Source: Anaerolineaceae bacterium (lineage in GTDB: Bacteria; Chloroflexota; Anaerolineae; Anaerolineales; Anaerolineaceae). Taken from it: a stretch of 25,451 nucleotides of DNA. The position numbers and the translations under genes were made by a program. The notes beneath the pieces were generated by a model, which saw only the letters and a list, made by a program, of their open reading frames with translations, did no database searches and was not told where the DNA came from. This document shows, in pieces, positions 6,345 to 15,033 of this stretch; position 1 is the stretch's first letter; each line of letters begins with the position of its first letter. The stretch covers positions 1 to 25,451 of the forward strand of contig JAQTMA010000007.1 in assembly GCA_028714615.1 (NCBI GenBank), read 5' to 3'.

Positions 6345-7343
6345 TCACCCTGTCGGCGCAGTGCAGCGCTTATCGACCACATCTTTGGCTGAATGGGTCA
6401 GGGTCTCATAGACACCCTGGATCGGCCAACCGACCTGCTCCATCCCCAATAGCACCCCGCCCAGCACCGGTGGGACGGTCAATGGGAGCAACTCGGCTCG
6501 GGGGACGACTTTTCGCAGGGCTGCCCGCATCGGTTCGATCAGGAGCGGGCCGCCATCGTACAGACTGCCGACCTGAACGACTATAAACCGCTCCCCCTCG
6601 ATCCGGATCTGGCGGATTACGCCCATAGCCAGATCGGCCAGGCTCTCACCTGCCCAGCGAATGACATCCTGCGCCACCGGGTCGCCGCTTTCGGCCACCT
6701 GGAATACGACTCGGGCAGCTTGCGCTCCGATATAGAGATGCCCCAGGGTAATCCCTTCCAACAACTCCTCACCGGTTTGAACGCCACATAACGCGCAGAA
6801 TTCTTCCGTCAGCCGGGTGACTGGACCACGTAAGGACCAGGCGCGCGATACGCGCCGCAGCGCTTCCTCAACCATCTCCCCCGCCCCGGCACCTTCGCCC
6901 ATGCCACTGCCCATCCCGGTGACATGCCCGTACTGGGAGTGCTGATTGCGGCCCCAGGCGTTGCAGCCGGTGCCCGCCACCACCGCCACCCCCCACCCCT
7001 CCTTGGCGCCGGCCAGCAGGCCGATGATGGCATCATTGACAACCTTGAAGGGAGCCTGCAGCCCCAAAGGCCGGATCGCTTCCAGCGTGGGCGCCAGCTC
7101 CGAGGCCCAATCGAACCCTCCCAAACCGAAACCAGCGCCTGCAATCCGGGACGCTGCGATCCCTGCCTGCTCCAAGGCTATACCGGCGGCCGCTTGCATA
7201 GCTGCGGACAGGCCGGTGTAGCCGACGACTTCGTGGTTGCCGGGTCCGGCCTGACCAAAACCGCACGCATTCCCGTCCTCATCCGCTATCAAAGCATGCG
7301 TCTTCGTACCGCCAACATCTATGCCAAGAAAGTAATTCTTCAA
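6345..7343 (-). CDS. BadF/BadG/BcrA/BcrD-type ATPase, probable N-acetylglucosamine/sugar kinase
   Basis: Cytoplasmic ASKHA-fold kinase, most likely phosphorylating an amino sugar or other sugar imported by the locus. The phosphate-1 motif FLGIDVGGTKTHALIAD is at the N-terminus, followed by VVNDAIIGLLAG with the likely catalytic aspartate. The phosphate-2 motif VAVVAGTGCNAWG and a glycine-rich region GMGSGMGEGAGAG come next. At 332 residues it is the normal size for BadF-like GlcNAc kinases. I placed the start at the TTG at 7343-7341, because AAAGGA lies 7 nt upstream; another TTG at 7349 is too close to that site. It is the last gene of the minus-strand arm, 54 nt after the GH4 gene. The short 2-hydroxyacyl-CoA dehydratase activators of the same family are excluded by the lack of an iron-sulfur CxG motif. 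Confidence 0.82.
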   Translation of the reverse strand: MKNYFLGIDVGGTKTHALIADEDGNACGFGQAGPGNHEVVGYTGLSAAMQAAAGIALEQAGIAASRIAGAGFGLGGFDWASELAPTLEAIRPLGLQAPFKVVNDAIIGLLAGAKEGWGVAVVAGTGCNAWGRNQHSQYGHVTGMGSGMGEGAGAGEMVEEALRRVSRAWSLRGPVTRLTEEFCALCGVQTGEELLEGITLGHLYIGAQAARVVFQVAESGDPVAQDVIRWAGESLADLAMGVIRQIRIEGERFIVVQVGSLYDGGPLLIEPMRAALRKVVPRAELLPLTVPPVLGGVLLGMEQVGWPIQGVYETLTHSAKDVVDKRCTAPTG

Positions 7344-7397
7344 TGGCAATTCCTTTCTACCGATTTCAATGCCAGTGGCATGTCGGGGAGCATAGGG

Positions 7398-8693
7398 TCA
7401 GTCCCAAAATTGGGGCAGGTAGGCCCGGTTCGTCTCCAATAGATCCTCCAGCACCGTCTGCACCTGGTCGGCGCTTGGACCCAGCGGATGGGACAGGAGG
7501 GCTTGATAAGCCAGCCGGCGATCTCCCGTCACGGCCGCTTCGGCGGTGAGCTGTTCGTAGGCTTTCACCTGGGCCACCAGACCGCTGCAGACGGGTGGAA
7601 GCGCTTCGGAGGGAACCGGATGAACTCCAGCGTGGTCAACACGGCAGGGCATCTCCACCACCCAATCGCCCGGCCAACCGGCCACCGCGCCTTGGTGGCG
7701 TGTGTTCACCACGTGCACCTCACCCAGATCGTTAAAATGGGCGTTGAGCAGTTGCGCGGCTACCGTGGAATAATACGCTCCCCCGCGTTTCATCAAGGCT
7801 GGCGGCGGGGTTTGCCGTTGCGGGTCGGCGTACGTGCACAAAAGTTCCTTTTCGATCTCCAGCACCTGCTCGCCGCGCGAGGGTGGCCAATCGCTCTGCT
7901 GGCGCGCCACGCGTTGGCTGGTATAGTAAAAATAACCGAGGTAGCCGTTCGGGATCATCCCCAGCGTTTCGACGGTGCGCACGTCCCATTCTGGAGTGAG
8001 TTCCTGCCTGAGCCAATCCAGGTAACCTGCAAATACCTGCGGCCAAATGTCCTGCCCATCCAGGGTCATGCCGCGGTACCAGGTGAGGTGATTCAACCCC
8101 AGGGTATCCAACACTACGCGCTCTGGAGATACTTCTATTCCCATTTGTTCCTGCAAGCCCCTCATCAGGCTCATCTGGGTGGTGAGGGCCGCATTACACA
8201 CGCCAATCGAGGTCACCTGCGGGGCGAAGCGCTGCAGGGCTTCCGTGACCAGCCCGGAGGGGTTGGTGAAATTGACCAGCAGCGCCCCATCCGTCGTTTC
8301 GCGCACATCCCCGGCGATGCTCAGAATGACCGGGATGGTGCGCAGCGCTTTGGCCATGCCGCCCACTCCGGTGGTTTCCTGCCCGATCAGGCCGTGGCGC
8401 CGCCCCAGGTACTCATCGGCGATGCGCGCTTTCATCTGCCCCACCCGCAACTGGGTGAGGACGTAGTTGGCGCCACGGATGGCTTCGCGCTGGTTGTCGC
8501 TCAATACCACCTTAAAGGCGGCGCCCTGGGAGGCTGCCATCCGCCGGGCAAAACCGCCGACGATCTCTAAGCGTTCGGCGTCCGTGTCCATCAAACACAA
8601 TTCCGTGATGGGGAGCTGGGCCTGGCGGGCCAGAAACCCGTTCACCAGTTCCGGGGTATACGTGGAACCCCCTCCAATTACCGTCACTTTCAT
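7398..8693 (-). CDS. glycoside hydrolase family 4, 6-phospho-beta-glucosidase-like
   Basis: NAD- and metal-dependent glycosidase of family 4, which cleaves (usually 6-phosphorylated) glycosides through oxidation at C3 and elimination. The 431 residues begin with the dinucleotide motif VTVIGGGSTYTPELVNGF. TNPSG is at 143-147, the metal-binding cysteine in GVCN (Cys166-Asn167) and the metal-binding histidine in LNHLTW (His202). A tyrosine cluster GYLGYFYYT (250-258) holds the probable catalytic base. The CN signature favours the phospho-beta-glucosidase branch over the alpha branch; the usual CNxP is CNAA here, so the specificity may differ. GGAGG precedes the ATG at 8693. The gene sits between DUF4127 and the BadF-type kinase, which suggests that the kinase supplies phosphorylated substrate. 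Confidence 0.9.
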   Translation of the reverse strand: MKVTVIGGGSTYTPELVNGFLARQAQLPITELCLMDTDAERLEIVGGFARRMAASQGAAFKVVLSDNQREAIRGANYVLTQLRVGQMKARIADEYLGRRHGLIGQETTGVGGMAKALRTIPVILSIAGDVRETTDGALLVNFTNPSGLVTEALQRFAPQVTSIGVCNAALTTQMSLMRGLQEQMGIEVSPERVVLDTLGLNHLTWYRGMTLDGQDIWPQVFAGYLDWLRQELTPEWDVRTVETLGMIPNGYLGYFYYTSQRVARQQSDWPPSRGEQVLEIEKELLCTYADPQRQTPPPALMKRGGAYYSTVAAQLLNAHFNDLGEVHVVNTRHQGAVAGWPGDWVVEMPCRVDHAGVHPVPSEALPPVCSGLVAQVKAYEQLTAEAAVTGDRRLAYQALLSHPLGPSADQVQTVLEDLLETNRAYLPQFWD

Positions 8694-8781
8694 AGCCTCG
8701 CCTCCGAGTTATCCTTATTGAATGAGTGCATTTCAACCGCCAAAACCGTCTCTTTTCCACATGGCAATCCGCTTATTTTCC

Positions 8782-10440
8782 TTACAGTGTGACCTTTACG
8801 GTACAACCGATTTCGAATAAACGCTGCCAGGGCAAGCAGACATCCGAAACACCAACGGACTTCAGCAGCCCCGATTCAATGAAGGGTCGACTCAAGCATT
8901 CCGCCTGCTTCTGGAGGCGACTGTCTACACTGGCAATCATCTTTTGCACAAGCTCGCCATCGGGAAGCCGTTCCTCACTTGGAAAAATTCCAAGTAAAGG
9001 TAAGTCTTCGATCATGCATCGTGTGCGCTCGACAGCCTGGTACGAATAATCGTCAAGGAATCGCAAAAACAGGAATTCAAGATGAGCAGCCGTTTGGTCC
9101 GCAGATGGGTTGCGCCGTAATGAAGCCAGGCGAATGACTGCTTGGGCAAGAACGGTTCCGAGGGTATTCCCGGCTGTATTCCAACCGCCAAACCCAATCA
9201 ATTGTGCGATTTCTGAGTGGGTGGTGAGCTCTCCACTCAAGATCAGGTCTGCGCCGTTAACGAAAGCCACATCCGCAATCGCTGCAGGGATGCCTGCCCG
9301 TACGGTAGATACAATAGCCCGGGTGAATTCTTCAGGACTGCGAAGGGGGGTTTCCATCTCGCGTCTGGTCCATCTGAATGATTCATCCACGGCCAGCTTA
9401 TCTGCATATGCTTGAAACTCCGTAGGTAATATTTGACGGAGCTTCTCTAAACCGGTCTGGATCAACCATTGATCTTCTGCATTGCCTTGCCGAATGGCTG
9501 GAGCATTGACGAAAAGGGTGAAATCCGCTTCTGCAGCCGAATCGACGACCACCCCATTCAAAGGGGCAAGGTGAGCCTTGATCAATTCTTGCATGGGGCG
9601 ATCTTCATACTCCGTGATGATCGTGGCGGAGGACGAACTGCTGTAGCGTGGATAGACCCTCGGCGAGAACCCCTCCCATTGGCCTACCAGGCGGGCGAGT
9701 AAAATACAACCGATTTCGTCTGCCCCTGGATATGTAGTGGCGCGTCCGGTCAAACCACGCCGGCGGATTTCTGCCTGCAACCTATGCGCTTCAGTAGTAT
9801 TCCAGCCATAATCGGCCGTATCATCCTGGGGCAGCAGCAGGTAATCGAGCACACCTTCATCTACCCAGTCGATCATCCGTCGATTAACGGCATGGTTACG
9901 CGCTCGTATCCCCAGATAATCGGTGTATACCTCAGCAGGGATGCCGACTTTAAGGTCATCCAGTTCTGCTTGTTCTTTCTGCGAGGCTTCACAGAACGCG
10001 TATTTGTGCATTAAATAGGAGAGCCGGAACATCCGAGCGCCATAGGTTCCCCAATAAGGCATCTCTTCTTCGCTTGAATTCGCACGGCAGACACGTTGAA
10101 CGACGCTTGAAGCGACAATGGTTAATCCCGGTCGGGTAGCCTTGATTTCTCGCACAAGCTGAAGGTGGGAACAGATGTTTTCAAACGATTCATGCGATAT
10201 TCGCATGCGGATTAATCCACCATAAGCCAGGGTGTCAATCGAGAGGAGAAGAGCATCGACTTCATTGCTCACTTTACGAAGCCATTCAATGATCTTTTCA
10301 TGCTGTGAGTCGCGCCATGGATTTCCTAACCATTCCCGGGTTGGTACCATGGTAGCATACCCCGCCGATCGCGCCAGGATTTGCGGGTAATCATAATTTA
10401 CTGGTCGGTCATCAAGGGGCAAGATGGCGATCTGTTTCAT
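8782..10440 (-). CDS. DUF4127 family protein (copy 1, minus arm)
   Basis: Cytoplasmic protein of a family with no established function, 552 residues. Conserved blocks are visible: ILPLDDRPVNYDYP at the N-terminus, LLLSIDTLAYGGLIRMR, LPQDDTADYG, YPGADEIGCILLARL, GGWNTAGNTLGTVLAQA and RFLDDYSYQ. The acidic pairs (DDRP, QDD, GADE, LDD) recur in the second copy at 19081-20571 and are candidates for metal or substrate binding. ATG codons at 10443 and 10440 are adjacent; I use the second because GGAG lies 5 nt upstream of it. It starts 36 nt after the FAD-oxidoreductase stop and ends 88 nt before the GH4 gene. No signal peptide or membrane segment is seen. A role in sugar degradation is inferred from context only. 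Confidence 0.87.
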   Translation of the reverse strand: MKQIAILPLDDRPVNYDYPQILARSAGYATMVPTREWLGNPWRDSQHEKIIEWLRKVSNEVDALLLSIDTLAYGGLIRMRISHESFENICSHLQLVREIKATRPGLTIVASSVVQRVCRANSSEEEMPYWGTYGARMFRLSYLMHKYAFCEASQKEQAELDDLKVGIPAEVYTDYLGIRARNHAVNRRMIDWVDEGVLDYLLLPQDDTADYGWNTTEAHRLQAEIRRRGLTGRATTYPGADEIGCILLARLVGQWEGFSPRVYPRYSSSSSATIITEYEDRPMQELIKAHLAPLNGVVVDSAAEADFTLFVNAPAIRQGNAEDQWLIQTGLEKLRQILPTEFQAYADKLAVDESFRWTRREMETPLRSPEEFTRAIVSTVRAGIPAAIADVAFVNGADLILSGELTTHSEIAQLIGFGGWNTAGNTLGTVLAQAVIRLASLRRNPSADQTAAHLEFLFLRFLDDYSYQAVERTRCMIEDLPLLGIFPSEERLPDGELVQKMIASVDSRLQKQAECLSRPFIESGLLKSVGVSDVCLPWQRLFEIGCTVKVTL

Positions 10441-10476
10441 CATTTCTCCATGGCTACAAGTTCAATTAATGTCGGG

Positions 10477-12363
10477 TTATTGAACTCCCATTAGGTAGGG
10501 GGTGAAGATATGTGCGACTTGCAGATAGGAGGGGGTATCTGTAAGCGTAGACAAAGGCAAGGATGCTAATGAAAAGGCTCGATGAAGGGATTGGTATGTC
10601 GCCAGTCCTTCTGCCCCAGCAGTTAGGGCAGTCATTATCTCTTGTAGATCGGGGTTCCTCGCAGCATCCAGACAACCTAGTAAAGCTGTAACTTCTCGTA
10701 CCGTGATCGGTTCATCTGGGCATAGACTGAGGCGCGAACCGCGGGCTGTTCCTGCCGCGAACGGAACACGCGTCAAGCAGGTCTGCAATGGGATGAAATC
10801 CGGCGACGAGGGACCAGCGTCCAGAGCCCATGCCAGTGGAATCCCTCGCTCCAGTAAGCGTTGTTGGAAGAAAGAACATATTTGCGAATCTGTAAAAACG
10901 CTGGCCGGTGTACAACCGTGCTCCAGGCAGAAGGCAGCCAGACCGCCTGCGGATTCCCCTGTATTCCATTCCACCGGGTGCAGCCGGTAAGCGCCGTTGG
11001 TGATATGGGTCACACTCAGGTTTTTGGCCGCCGCCAGAAGGTTGGGAACAGCCGGGGTGATCAAGGCGCCAAGTGGGATCTGATACGGCAGCGAAGGAGA
11101 GAAATGGTAATCTGGCGATTTTCCTCCAAAACAGGCATGCACATCGATGGGATACCAGCCCACGCCAACCGAATCCGGAAATGGGCGGGCGCGCGCGGCC
11201 CCGGAGCGATCCCGATCGGTAATATCCTGTTCCAGCACGCGTTCTACCCCAAGCATGCGGCGGGACTCGCGGATGTAAGGCGCTTTGGCAAAACCATCCG
11301 GGGTTCCGCTGGCCTGCGGGGCAAGGCGTAAGCCCGGGTAGCCACATCCAGAACCGTCATCCCGGGGTACTTCGGTTTGCAGGTAGTAAAGAAACGCTAA
11401 AGACAATGATTTCGCATCGGACAGGAGCTGCGCCCTCTCCCGGGGGGATGCACCAATCAAGTTCCCTGCTCGATAATCGTTCGAATCCCAATTGATCAAC
11501 GCCAGGTCGTGCCCATCCTGGTCTTCGGAGAGTGCAGACACGTCCAATATGCGCCGGTAGGTCCAGAAGGTGTGCTGACCCGACCAGGATGGAGTAAACA
11601 TGGGGTAGTGGATAGGAGCGCCACCCGCTTCACCGGGGACATCCAGGCTGAATGGTTGTGAATCCCTCCAATCGGCATAGCGAGCCGGTTTCGGGATGGT
11701 ATGGTCTTCACCAGGGCAGTGTTCAAGAATGAAACAGCAGGTAAACGCTTGAACCTGCTCGGGGTGCGCACCATCTCGAGATGCGTTAGGTTCACCGGTA
11801 TCCTCAATCGCCTCTGCACCCGTGGCGAACGGGATTTTGGCCAGCAGCAGCAAGTCACCCAATTCGGTGGCGTCAAGGAAATAAGCTGCCCGGATTGACA
11901 GGCTGGATTCGGATGGTCCAGCCAGGGTGATCGTGGCCAGCGAGCCGCCTACCATGCCTACCCTACTCGGAGTATGTTGTAAAAAGACACGTAACCGTTT
12001 GGCTGCGATGTGTGGCGCCAAGAGATCGGCTATCACTGCAACACCCACCTTGGGCTCGAAGCACAATGCCGAGACCCAGCCGCCGCCAGGGTTCTTCACC
12101 ACCCGGCCATAACGCTCCTCATAAACCCGGCGTATTTCCTCGCGGAAGCGATAATACGTGCGAGTACCGCCGAAGGTCTCGATATGTTCATGTTCATCCA
12201 AGGCTGAAACGAGCTGGCTGGTAGCCTGACCACCAAGCCAGTCAGAGGCTTCCGTCAGGATGACGTGCGCGCCGCTTTCACATGCAGCCAGTGCAGCCGC
12301 CACACCACCCAGCCCGCCGCCGATCACAGCGATATCGCATTCAAGTATTGAGGATGTTTCCAT
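10477..12363 (-). CDS. FAD-dependent oxidoreductase, long form (minus arm)
   Basis: Predicted flavoprotein of the FAD_oxidored family, 628 residues, first gene of the minus arm. The N-terminal Rossmann motif is GGGLGG (residues 15-20), followed by VILTEASDWLGGQATSQ, a motif shared with the plus-arm copy at 20568. A C-terminal FAD-closing motif is seen around NLSVTHITNGAYRLHPVEWN. The family dehydrogenates or halogen-independently oxidises small organic molecules, and the substrate here is unknown. The ATG at 12363 has no clear ribosome-binding site, but the frame just upstream gives no better start. It is homologous to 20568-22187 over most of its length but has an extra C-terminal part of about 80 residues. 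It is placed next to DUF4127, as is its paralogue. Confidence 0.87.
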   Translation of the reverse strand: METSSILECDIAVIGGGLGGVAAALAACESGAHVILTEASDWLGGQATSQLVSALDEHEHIETFGGTRTYYRFREEIRRVYEERYGRVVKNPGGGWVSALCFEPKVGVAVIADLLAPHIAAKRLRVFLQHTPSRVGMVGGSLATITLAGPSESSLSIRAAYFLDATELGDLLLLAKIPFATGAEAIEDTGEPNASRDGAHPEQVQAFTCCFILEHCPGEDHTIPKPARYADWRDSQPFSLDVPGEAGGAPIHYPMFTPSWSGQHTFWTYRRILDVSALSEDQDGHDLALINWDSNDYRAGNLIGASPRERAQLLSDAKSLSLAFLYYLQTEVPRDDGSGCGYPGLRLAPQASGTPDGFAKAPYIRESRRMLGVERVLEQDITDRDRSGAARARPFPDSVGVGWYPIDVHACFGGKSPDYHFSPSLPYQIPLGALITPAVPNLLAAAKNLSVTHITNGAYRLHPVEWNTGESAGGLAAFCLEHGCTPASVFTDSQICSFFQQRLLERGIPLAWALDAGPSSPDFIPLQTCLTRVPFAAGTARGSRLSLCPDEPITVREVTALLGCLDAARNPDLQEIMTALTAGAEGLATYQSLHRAFSLASLPLSTLTDTPSYLQVAHIFTPYLMGVQ

Positions 12364-12434
12364 TGAGTATAACTTGGGTTTTCATTATTGATCCCATTGA
12401 GATTCGCCGTAAAGGATTCCCATATTTTGTCCAC

Positions 12435-12463
12435 TTGCGTATTGTAACGATTTGCTGTAAAAT
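12435..12463 (+). promoter_or_regulatory. predicted promoter of the plus-strand sugar operon
   Basis: TTGCGT (12435-12440) and TAAAAT (12458-12463) are spaced by 17 nt upstream of the LacI-family gene. The -10 box falls inside the palindromic operator, so bound repressor would block it. For the minus arm, TTGCTG (12471-12466) and TACAAT (12446-12441) can be read on the other strand, with a long 19-nt spacer; this is less certain. Confidence 0.5.
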
Positions 12464-12472
12464 TACAGCAAA
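12451..12472. promoter_or_regulatory. palindromic operator between the divergent arms
   Basis: Perfect 10-bp arms TTTGCTGTAA and TTACAGCAAA flank a central AA. The site overlaps the -10 of the plus-arm promoter and lies within 110 nt of the first gene of the minus arm. It is most probably the binding site of the LacI-family protein encoded 30 nt downstream, giving autoregulation and control of both arms. It lacks the central CG pair usual in LacI-family operators. Confidence 0.65.
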
Positions 12473-12475
12473 TCC

Positions 12476-12491
12476 ACAGTAATTTTACCAC
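12476..12491. promoter_or_regulatory. second, weaker operator copy
   Basis: The 10-mer GTAATTTTAC (12479-12488) is the reverse complement of the operator core GTAAAATTAC (12457-12466). The two centres are 22 bp apart, about two helical turns, so two repressor dimers could bind the same face of the DNA. The outer arms are not conserved, hence a weaker site is expected. Confidence 0.4.
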
Positions 12492-12501
12492 GGAAAAGCA
12501 A

Positions 12502-13518
12502 ATGGCTAAAACAACTATTAAGGACGTTGCTCAAAAAGCGGGGGTCTCGACGGCTACGGTGTCCCGCGTGTTGCGCAAAAAGGGCCCGATCAGTGAGAAG
12601 ACCGGGCAAATGGTGCTGCAAGCAGCCCGAGACCTGCAATTCTCCGTTTCGACGCCTGGATGGAGAAGTCCCTCCGGAACGCACCGAAACCTGGGAATGC
12701 TCATTGCCGGGGTTGAGAACGGACTTCAGCAAAACAGCTTTTTCGCCGAAGTGGTGGCTGGCGCTACGATCGAGGGTGACCGGCGCAATCTGACTATCTC
12801 CATTGCACCTCTTTCAACCGACATCCTGGCCCAACCCATGATGCTCCGCCAGGGTCGGGTGGATGGATTGATCGTAGCTGGCGTCCCTATCCCGGATGAA
12901 CAAGTGATGGTCCTTAGCCAGGCGCCGGTTCCTACCGTCTTTATCGGGCGATATCTGGACCATTATCCCTTGTCCTACGTCTCGCCTGAGAATCTGGAGG
13001 GGGGGCGGATGGCGGCGCTTTATCTGAAAGATCTCGGCCACTGCAACGTTGCCATCCTTTCCGGGCCGGCTTCCATTAAAACCTTCAACGACCGCCTGCG
13101 CGGTGTGCAGGAAGTATTTCGCGATTGTGAACTCCCCGTCTTTCTGCGGGATTCGTTTGACGAGGTTGCCGGTTACGAATCGGTATCATCCCTCATCCAG
13201 AGCAGCAAACCGTTTACGGCAGTCCTGTCCTTGTCCGATTGGATGGCCTTTGGAGCCCTCCGCGCACTGCGGGAACATGGTTTACGCGTACCCGAGGATG
13301 TGAGCGTGATCGGTTTTTCGGATCTGCCAACGGCTGAGATCAATGACCCCCCCCTCACGACGATTCATATTCCCCAACGTCAATTGGGCGCCCTGGCTGT
13401 GCATCTGGCGCATGCTTTGATCGAAGGCGAAATCCTTGCACCGGTAGGCATGATCGTTCCCCTAAGTCTGGCTCAACGTGCTTCTACCGCTCCCGCTCGG
13501 GAGCTGACGCATGCCTGA
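12502..13518 (+). CDS. LacI family transcriptional regulator
   Basis: DNA-binding regulator of the surrounding carbohydrate locus, 338 residues, the usual length of the family. The helix-turn-helix IKDVAQKAGVSTATVSRVL is at residues 6-24. A hinge and a periplasmic-binding-protein-like effector domain follow (about 60-330), with AALYLKDLGHCNVAILSGP, RLRGVQEVF and VSVIGFSDLP as landmarks. Its effector is presumably the imported sugar or a phosphorylated intermediate. It is the first gene of the plus arm, 30 nt after a palindromic operator that overlaps its own promoter. Its stop overlaps the start of the next gene by 8 nt. The upstream ribosome-binding site is weak (GGAA). Confidence 0.93.
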   Translation: MAKTTIKDVAQKAGVSTATVSRVLRKKGPISEKTGQMVLQAARDLQFSVSTPGWRSPSGTHRNLGMLIAGVENGLQQNSFFAEVVAGATIEGDRRNLTISIAPLSTDILAQPMMLRQGRVDGLIVAGVPIPDEQVMVLSQAPVPTVFIGRYLDHYPLSYVSPENLEGGRMAALYLKDLGHCNVAILSGPASIKTFNDRLRGVQEVFRDCELPVFLRDSFDEVAGYESVSSLIQSSKPFTAVLSLSDWMAFGALRALREHGLRVPEDVSVIGFSDLPTAEINDPPLTTIHIPQRQLGALAVHLAHALIEGEILAPVGMIVPLSLAQRASTAPARELTHA

Positions 13519-14848
13519 AGCGGATGTGATCGTATGTGGAGCAGGTCCAGCCGGGATCACCGCTGCTTTAGCTGCGGCAAGAAATGGCGCACACACCATA
13601 TTGATCGAGAAGTACGGCTTTGCCGGGGGCGCATCTACCGGAGCCCTGGTGTATCCCTGGATGTCGTTTCACTCCAGCCAGGGTGAACAAGTCATCGGCG
13701 GTATCGCTCAAGAGATCGTGAGTCATCTAATCCAGCGCGGCGCCTCCCCTGGACATCTGAGGGATACGATTGGTTTTGCCTACAGCCTCACCCCGTATGA
13801 TTTCGATGCATATAAACTTCTGGTTGATGAGCTGCTGATTGAAGCCGGGGTGGAACTTGCCTACCACACTTTGGTTACCCGCGTTGTGGTGGATGAAAAC
13901 CGCATTGAGGCTTTGATTACCTCTGTTATGGGCGTTGACACCTCCTTCTCAGGGAAAGTGTATATCGATTCAACCGGGGATGGCGAAGTGGCTGCTGCGG
14001 CCGGCGTACCCTTTCAAAATGGCCGCACTACGGATGGTCGGGCGCAACCGATGACCATGAATTTTGTAATGGAAGGAATTGACCTGGCCGAGGTCAAGCA
14101 GTACATGCAGGCACATCCCGAGGAGTTCCACCCAGGGAGTTTGATTGCCGAACTGGACCACCTTCCACTCACGGCCGTGTCGGGTTTCTTTGACCTTTGG
14201 AAACGCTACGGCCCACCAGAAATTCCACGCGACCGGGTTTTGTTCTTTCCTGGTATCCACCCCGGACAGGTGGTGGTTAACACCACGCGCATGTTGAATT
14301 ACGACGGCACCCTCTGCCCCGATCTCACCCGAGCTGAAATCGAAGGTCGGAAACAGGTTCACTTACTGGTCGAATTCTTCAGAGCTCATGTTCCCGGGTT
14401 CAACAGCGGTTATTTGGTGCGCACACCCACCCAGATCGGGGTCCGGGAGACACGTCACATCGCCGGGGCATACACCCTGACGGCTCGAGATATCCTGTCA
14501 GCCAGGCGTTTCCAGGATGGAATTGCCCGGAGCGGCTATCCTCTGGATGTGCACGACCCGGATGGTGAATCTCTCTCTAGCGATCGAATCCCAGGTGGCG
14601 GGTGGTATGAGATTCCTTATCGTTGCCTGCTCCCTCAACGGATGCGGAATTTGCTTGTCAATGGACGTTGCGCTTCAACCACCCATACCGCTTCTTCTTC
14701 GGCGCGCCTGACTCCAAGTTGCATGGCGATCGGCCAGGCTGCGGGAAGCGCGGCTGCCCTGGCCGTCAAATATCGTCAGGCGCCCTCCTCGGTGGATGTT
14801 GGCCAGTTGCGCTGCTTATTACGAAAACAAGGAGCCATCTTAGGCTAA
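13511..14848 (+). CDS. FAD-dependent oxidoreductase, short form
   Basis: Flavoprotein of the FAD_oxidored family, 445 residues. The Rossmann motif GAGPAG is at residues 10-15, followed by ILIEKYGFAGGASTGALVYP, where GG-x-ST marks the FAD loop typical of this group. A conserved QIGVRETRHIAGAYTL block lies near residue 300, and the C-terminal FAD contact LLVNGRCASTTHTASSSAR (about 377) closes the fold. It is shorter and more distant from the two long oxidoreductases of the locus. Translation is coupled to the regulator by an 8-nt overlap. The substrate is unknown; context suggests a sugar, sugar acid or polyol. Confidence 0.88.
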   Translation: MPEADVIVCGAGPAGITAALAAARNGAHTILIEKYGFAGGASTGALVYPWMSFHSSQGEQVIGGIAQEIVSHLIQRGASPGHLRDTIGFAYSLTPYDFDAYKLLVDELLIEAGVELAYHTLVTRVVVDENRIEALITSVMGVDTSFSGKVYIDSTGDGEVAAAAGVPFQNGRTTDGRAQPMTMNFVMEGIDLAEVKQYMQAHPEEFHPGSLIAELDHLPLTAVSGFFDLWKRYGPPEIPRDRVLFFPGIHPGQVVVNTTRMLNYDGTLCPDLTRAEIEGRKQVHLLVEFFRAHVPGFNSGYLVRTPTQIGVRETRHIAGAYTLTARDILSARRFQDGIARSGYPLDVHDPDGESLSSDRIPGGGWYEIPYRCLLPQRMRNLLVNGRCASTTHTASSSARLTPSCMAIGQAAGSAAALAVKYRQAPSSVDVGQLRCLLRKQGAILG

Positions 14849-15033
14849 CCCGATTGGGTCCTGGTAGCCGAACACGGTTCTGCGCCAGAGGATTGGGCCA
14901 GTTCCTGCGATAAAGCGCTACCCTCCGAGCTTGCACTCTCGGCCATTGAAGGAGGTGGTATAAGGTACAAATCATCGTTACGCAAAGGTCAGTTCATGAA
15001 CCTATCCAACCAAAATAATACTGGAGGAAGAGA

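Noticed and set aside
6224..6586. Plus-strand frame of 120 codons overlapping the end of the BadF-type kinase
   Set aside because: It overlaps a well-supported kinase gene by 240 bp, is Pro/Arg/Ser-rich and lacks a ribosome-binding site.
7488..8570. Long plus-strand open frame (360 codons) opposite the GH4 gene
   Set aside because: The opposite strand encodes a full GH4 enzyme with all motifs. The antisense frame is rich in His, Gln, Arg and Pro, as is usual for shadows of GC-rich genes, and matches no family.
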